From positions 16,004,877-16,068,876 of the forward strand of contig JAPWDM010000005.1 of NCBI GenBank assembly GCA_035578155.1: 64,000 nucleotides of DNA. Direction: 5' to 3'. This stretch comes from Brachynemurus nebulosus. Its lineage: Eukaryota; Arthropoda; Insecta; Neuroptera; Myrmeleontidae. Numbering within the stretch: the first letter of the stretch is position 1; each line of letters starts with the position of its first letter. The notes under the pieces are model-generated. The model had not been told where the DNA came from. It made no database searches and saw only the letters and a list, made by a program, of their open reading frames with translations. Below, in pieces: positions 60,056 to 64,000 of this stretch. Both the position numbers and the translations under genes were made by a program.

Positions 60056-60614
60056 ACTAGCCGTATGTCCGATGGGATTTCCCATCGACAACATCTTTTT
60101 ATTAGGCACTCAATTTCTGCTCACTTTTAATGTTTTTCAAAAGCCTAAATCAATATCCACGTTTATAACTTCAAAAATGATGAACCTCCCATATGAATTT
60201 TCATTTTCTGTCGTAGGGAATAAATTTCCAGAAACAACTGACTTTTATTTATAAATAGAAGCCTAAACGCCAATTTTCATAACTCCTGTGCTTCATTTCG
60301 TCCTTCTAAATTCAACATTTTAGGCTTTGCGTTGCCTGTCAGTCAGTGTTAAAGATTTATTAACTATTATATTATTTGTTTTAATAGCCATAGTAACATA
60401 TTTTTATATACCACTAACTTCAAAAATAATGAATTTACATACAAACTTTCACCCCCTACTTAGGGGACGAATTTTCAAAAATTCTTTCTTAGTGCTCACC
60501 TACGTTACACAGGGAACTCCTATGCAAAATTTCATTCTTCTAAACTCGACGGTTTAAGCTGTGCGTTATCTGTCAGTCAGTCAGTCAGTCAGTGTTAGAA
60601 ATTTATTAAGTAGA
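60056..60614 (+). repeat. Family D repeat, copy 2
   Basis: Counterpart of 30932-31493. The 3' end has a longer (TCAG)n run. The frames at 60072-60254 and 60327-60557 are repeat read-through. Confidence 0.75.
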
Positions 60615-61754
60615 TGACTGACTTTGGTCACCATGCCAATCGAGAAAATGACAGATATACAATTCGTTATAATCACTGAGTAGTGAATCGAACATATTAA
60701 CATATGTTTCCTAGAGATACCACAGACATTAAATTTTGAAGCATGACTCCATTTTAGTAAGCCCAACTTGTAACCACGGAGATTTGTTTATAAATATTAG
60801 ATAAACCATTAAATTAATGGTTTGATCGCCATTAAAGTAATCCCATCAGTCAATTTTTTTGCTCACATCAGTCAATTTTTTTGCTTCAATTTCTTAATGT
60901 ATTTGTAATACACAGCATTCTCTCTAGTTGATTCTCTCCTCAATGGTTAAAATATTGATAAATTAGATCAATTCATTTCTAAGCAATCGATGGACATCCA
61001 AGTATAATCAATTGTATAAAAATGTTCACATTAAGGAAACTTGCTAAAATAGAAGCGGATATGCCGTACTAATACTGGAACACGCGGTTTCAAAAATAGA
61101 TGTAACACAATACATTTAGTAGAACGGCTAAATAAACAAGTGTATCAGAACAATTTAACATTAGATAGGTGGGTGAGGTTATATACAGTTAAATAATAAT
61201 TGTACTATCTACTGTGCTATAGCTATATAGTACCAATTGCTTGCTACCTTGTGTTGCTGCTACACGTATACAAGTCGAGTGAGATGGTACACGTAAATAG
61301 AGCAACCGTATGTTGTTGTTGTGTCACCAGTGTGACATTGACTGTGTTTAATATGTCACATAGAGAAAATTGGATACATATTCGCAAAATGTTCCCTTTT
61401 GCTGTCTGTCATTGTGTATATAGATACACGTATATTGTATATGTTATACTCCTACAACGTTATAGTTAATGTAGATTTGTATGTTTCTGAAAATTTAATC
61501 AATTTTGTAAACGACTAATTGACAATTGATTCTGGAAATGTATCTAGAATATCACCCGAGCCAAAATAAATTTTAGGTTTCCTTCGCGGGTCAAAGTCAA
61601 ATTATTATATTATATGGCCTATTTACTGATTGATTGATTAGTGCGACTATAAAAACTTGCTACAAACCGCGTAGAATTACGTTCAAGTACGGTTTCGTTG
61701 TGTTTAAACGTAATTCTACGTATGTATGTTTCAAGAACTCGTATTTATCCTAAT
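60615..61754. other. No clear gene
   Basis: An inverted pair CGTAGAATTACGTT / AACGTAATTCTACG lies at 61670-61720. Confidence 0.4.
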
Positions 61755-62158
61755 TAGTGTCTAAATATGTTCAAACGTTTGGAGAAATTACCACACAAAG
61801 TATGTGTTACTGACCAATATCCGTTCACGCTAGCATTACGCACACGTGTGGTCGACCACTTAATTTTTGTATTCTTTTCGGTTTTCCGGAAATTTGTAAA
61901 TTGGGTTATTATAAATTCGTAATTATAATAAAAGTACTCAATTGTTTGTGCTTTTTTATAAATTTTTTTATTAGTTTATGGTTATTGTATTTTCTGTTAT
62001 TATTTTTATTAAAAATTTGTATATTTACATATGTTAAAGTATTTCGTAAATTTATTTATATAAAGTTTTTTTTTTTTTTAAATTTAATTCTTTAAGAATA
62101 TTTTCGACTCCTGGGAAAGTATATTGCGTACCTGCGCGGATCGTACAGTGTTAAGATT
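61755..62158. repeat. Repeat related to 909-1352
   Basis: The right end (62085-62158) is the inverse of 909-975, ending in GATCGTACAGTGTTAA. The block at 61793-61858 matches 1200-1290 in direct orientation. The arrangement is rearranged relative to copy 1. Confidence 0.45.
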
Positions 62159-62239
62159 CTTGTAAAAGGAGTAGAGTTTGACACACTAACAAAGAATGTT
62201 ACAGAAGTGTTACTCTGCCATTTCGTTCATTTTAATATA

Positions 62240-63128
62240 GGGTGAATGCGGGAGAGACGCCGCACATTTTGAAAACACTTGATAATTCTTAAAGTATGCA
62301 TTCAATTGATTTGAAATTTGGTACACATTAAATGTAAACATTGTTCTTTAAAATTATTTATAAATAATTTTAAATTTTAAGTCATAAAGGATTCATAATT
62401 AACATTTTTGTAGAGCCTGCAAAGCGGGAGAGATGCCGCACCTATGGGAGAGATGCCGCATCAAAGAAGGAGAGGCGCCGCATATTTCATATTAAAAATT
62501 TTGCATTTTATACACATCTCCATACATGATGCATGCCATATGTAACCATTTTTGGCACTTTATACATCTTAACCAGTCAATTTTCTTTTGTTTCTGAGTA
62601 CTCTTCAAAACAGTCAATACACAGGCAATCATCATTATTTTCGTTATCTTCACCAATATGAGAGCTCTTTCTGATCCATTAATGGATCTTTTATATTTAC
62701 GTGGCATAATTTACAGTCAAAAAACAAAAATTTTACATACGGCATCTCTCCTTTTTGTTGGGGTAGATGCCGCATGTTGCTATAGCAAGCATAGTGCGGA
62801 ATTCTAACCTAAAATTTTATACAGTACTTTTAAAATATACCTAAATTAATAACAAAACTCATTTTCATTAAAACAATGAAATATACATTCTTAAATTCTA
62901 ATGAATTAAATGCTTGATAAAATATTATGTTAAAAAACTTACCTTTCAATAATAAAAAGTTGGATAATTACTAAACTGACGGACTAATCATAAATATTAC
63001 CATATACAGCTTAAATAAGTAACTTATTCTAAACATATAATCCATTAATAGCGCTATCTGTCAGTCAACGGACGAACTATGGCTACTGCGGCATCTCTCC
63101 CGACGCGGCGTCTCTCCCGCACTTATCC
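62240..63128. mobile_element. Pogo-like element, internally deleted
   Basis: Inverted ends with TGCGGGAGAGACGCCGC are flanked by TA. The word GGAGAGATGCCGCA recurs at 62428-62480 and, inverted, at 62741-62775 and 63087-63120. The middle encodes a fused transposase remnant. Confidence 0.8.
62492..62707 (-). pseudogene. Internally deleted pogo-type transposase
   Basis: A 71-codon minus-strand frame starts MPRKYKRS, the usual opening of pogo/Tigger transposases, and ends with CIKCQKWLHMAC, the C-terminal zinc-finger style of the same family. The HTH domains and DDE core that should separate them are missing: the frame joins the two ends across a large deletion. This identifies the parent of the element around it. 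Product unlikely to be active. Confidence 0.7.
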
Positions 63129-63192
63129 TATATTGTAGTACTTGACAAAGTAACAAACATATTTTAATTATACGTGCCCAATCGCATATTTA

Positions 63193-64000
63193 AGGGGTAA
63201 AACACCCCTTCAAAAATTTGCTGAAAAATCATATTTGGTATTTTTCTCATACTGGCCCTTAAGCAATTTTGATGAAAAGTAGTCAAAAGATTTAGATCGA
63301 GGTTACATTAATATAGAATTTTTTTCATTGGGGTCACTTAATTTCTAAGAGGTTAACAGCCCTAAGAATGGGTTTATTAAAAAATTTTTAAGGAAATCAT
63401 AGCTCAAACTTAAAATTCTGTAAAAAGACTACAACTTATTAATCAATAAATAATACGTGTTACCCACTGTAATGGCGCGGCGTAACTGGGGGGCTATGTG
63501 GTGGCTATATATGAGAACAAAATTTCCTCACTATAAATTTTATAAAATAGGAAAATAAGGTTAATTGGTAATTCCTTGACTTGATATAGATAGTTTTGAA
63601 ATATAAAGATTCATAACGATAACGATATATAAATATCGTTATGAAAAAAATTTTAGATTGCAGCTTGTAACTAAATGTCATGGATTATGAAATAGTGGAA
63701 GAAAAGCCCCATAACCCCCCCAGTTATACCACGCCATTACAATGGGTAACACGTATCATTTATTAACTAATAACTTGTAGCCTTTTTATAGACTTTTAAA
63801 GAATTTGAGCTATGATTTCCCTAAAAAATTTTTAATAAACCCAATCTTAGGGGTATTTAATTCCTTAAAAATCAAATGACCGCAATGAAAAAAATTCTAT
63901 AGTAATGTTACCTCTTATTTATAATTCTATAGTAATGTTACCAGTAAAATATCAAAATATGATATTTCAGGAAATTTTTGAAGGGGTGTTTTACCCCTTA
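63193..64000. repeat. Large palindrome, cut by the window end
   Basis: Arms about 63193-63510 and 63700-64000 pair through AAGGGGTAAAACACCCCTTC, TGTTACCCA and TAATGGCG phrases. The 190-bp spacer contains its own hairpin ATAACGATAT/ATATCGTTAT (63615-63643). The right arm has a duplicated 34-bp block (AATTCTATAGTAATGTTACC, twice). Non-coding. Confidence 0.75.

Overview
The window reads as nuclear DNA of an insect: very AT-rich, almost without long open frames, rich in (AT)n microsatellites, and packed with transposable elements. The order cannot be fixed from sequence alone. The only host coding sequence I can defend is one exon at 38052-38269 (+) of a Dpr-family immunoglobulin cell-surface receptor. 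It has a good acceptor and donor and looks like an island in very large introns. No further exon, rRNA gene, CRISPR array or bacterial-type gene was seen.

Layout. 0-7 kb: a 38-bp minisatellite split by a short hAT element that keeps a transposase C-terminus, a TA-flanked MITE, an (AT)n cruciform and one copy of repeat family C. 7-10 kb: a 2.3-kb palindrome of two head-to-head 5'-truncated Penelope-like ends with a hammerhead-like motif in each arm, then repeat family A. 10-18 kb: a TTAA-flanked MITE, a decayed satellite interrupted cleanly by a 1.1-kb TA element, a cysteine-rich CXC-domain remnant, and a second hAT derivative with a coding remnant. 19-31 kb: a 2-kb foldback, two adjacent MITEs, an inverted duplication of family B, two GC-looped hairpins and family D. 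32-37 kb: a Ty3/Gypsy element of Mag type with identical LTRs but a broken pol.

37-50 kb: the Dpr exon, the second family C copy, a 120-bp satellite, a duplicated 0.3-kb block, a TA MITE built from repeated terminal words, a tRNA-derived short retroposon, a mariner-type MITE sandwiched in (TA)n, a compact hairpin MITE and an integrase fragment. 51-53 kb: a Tc1-like foldback with IR/DR termini. 55-64 kb: an inverted pair of family A with family B nested in one copy, the second 38-bp array, family D copy 2, a pogo-derived element with an internally deleted transposase, and another large palindrome running off the window end.

The genes do not form a pathway. The window records repeated transposition into an intron or intergenic tract. 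Recurrent themes are inverted duplication (seven large palindromes), elements whose terminal motifs are re-used inside them, and insertions into satellites that leave readable empty sites.
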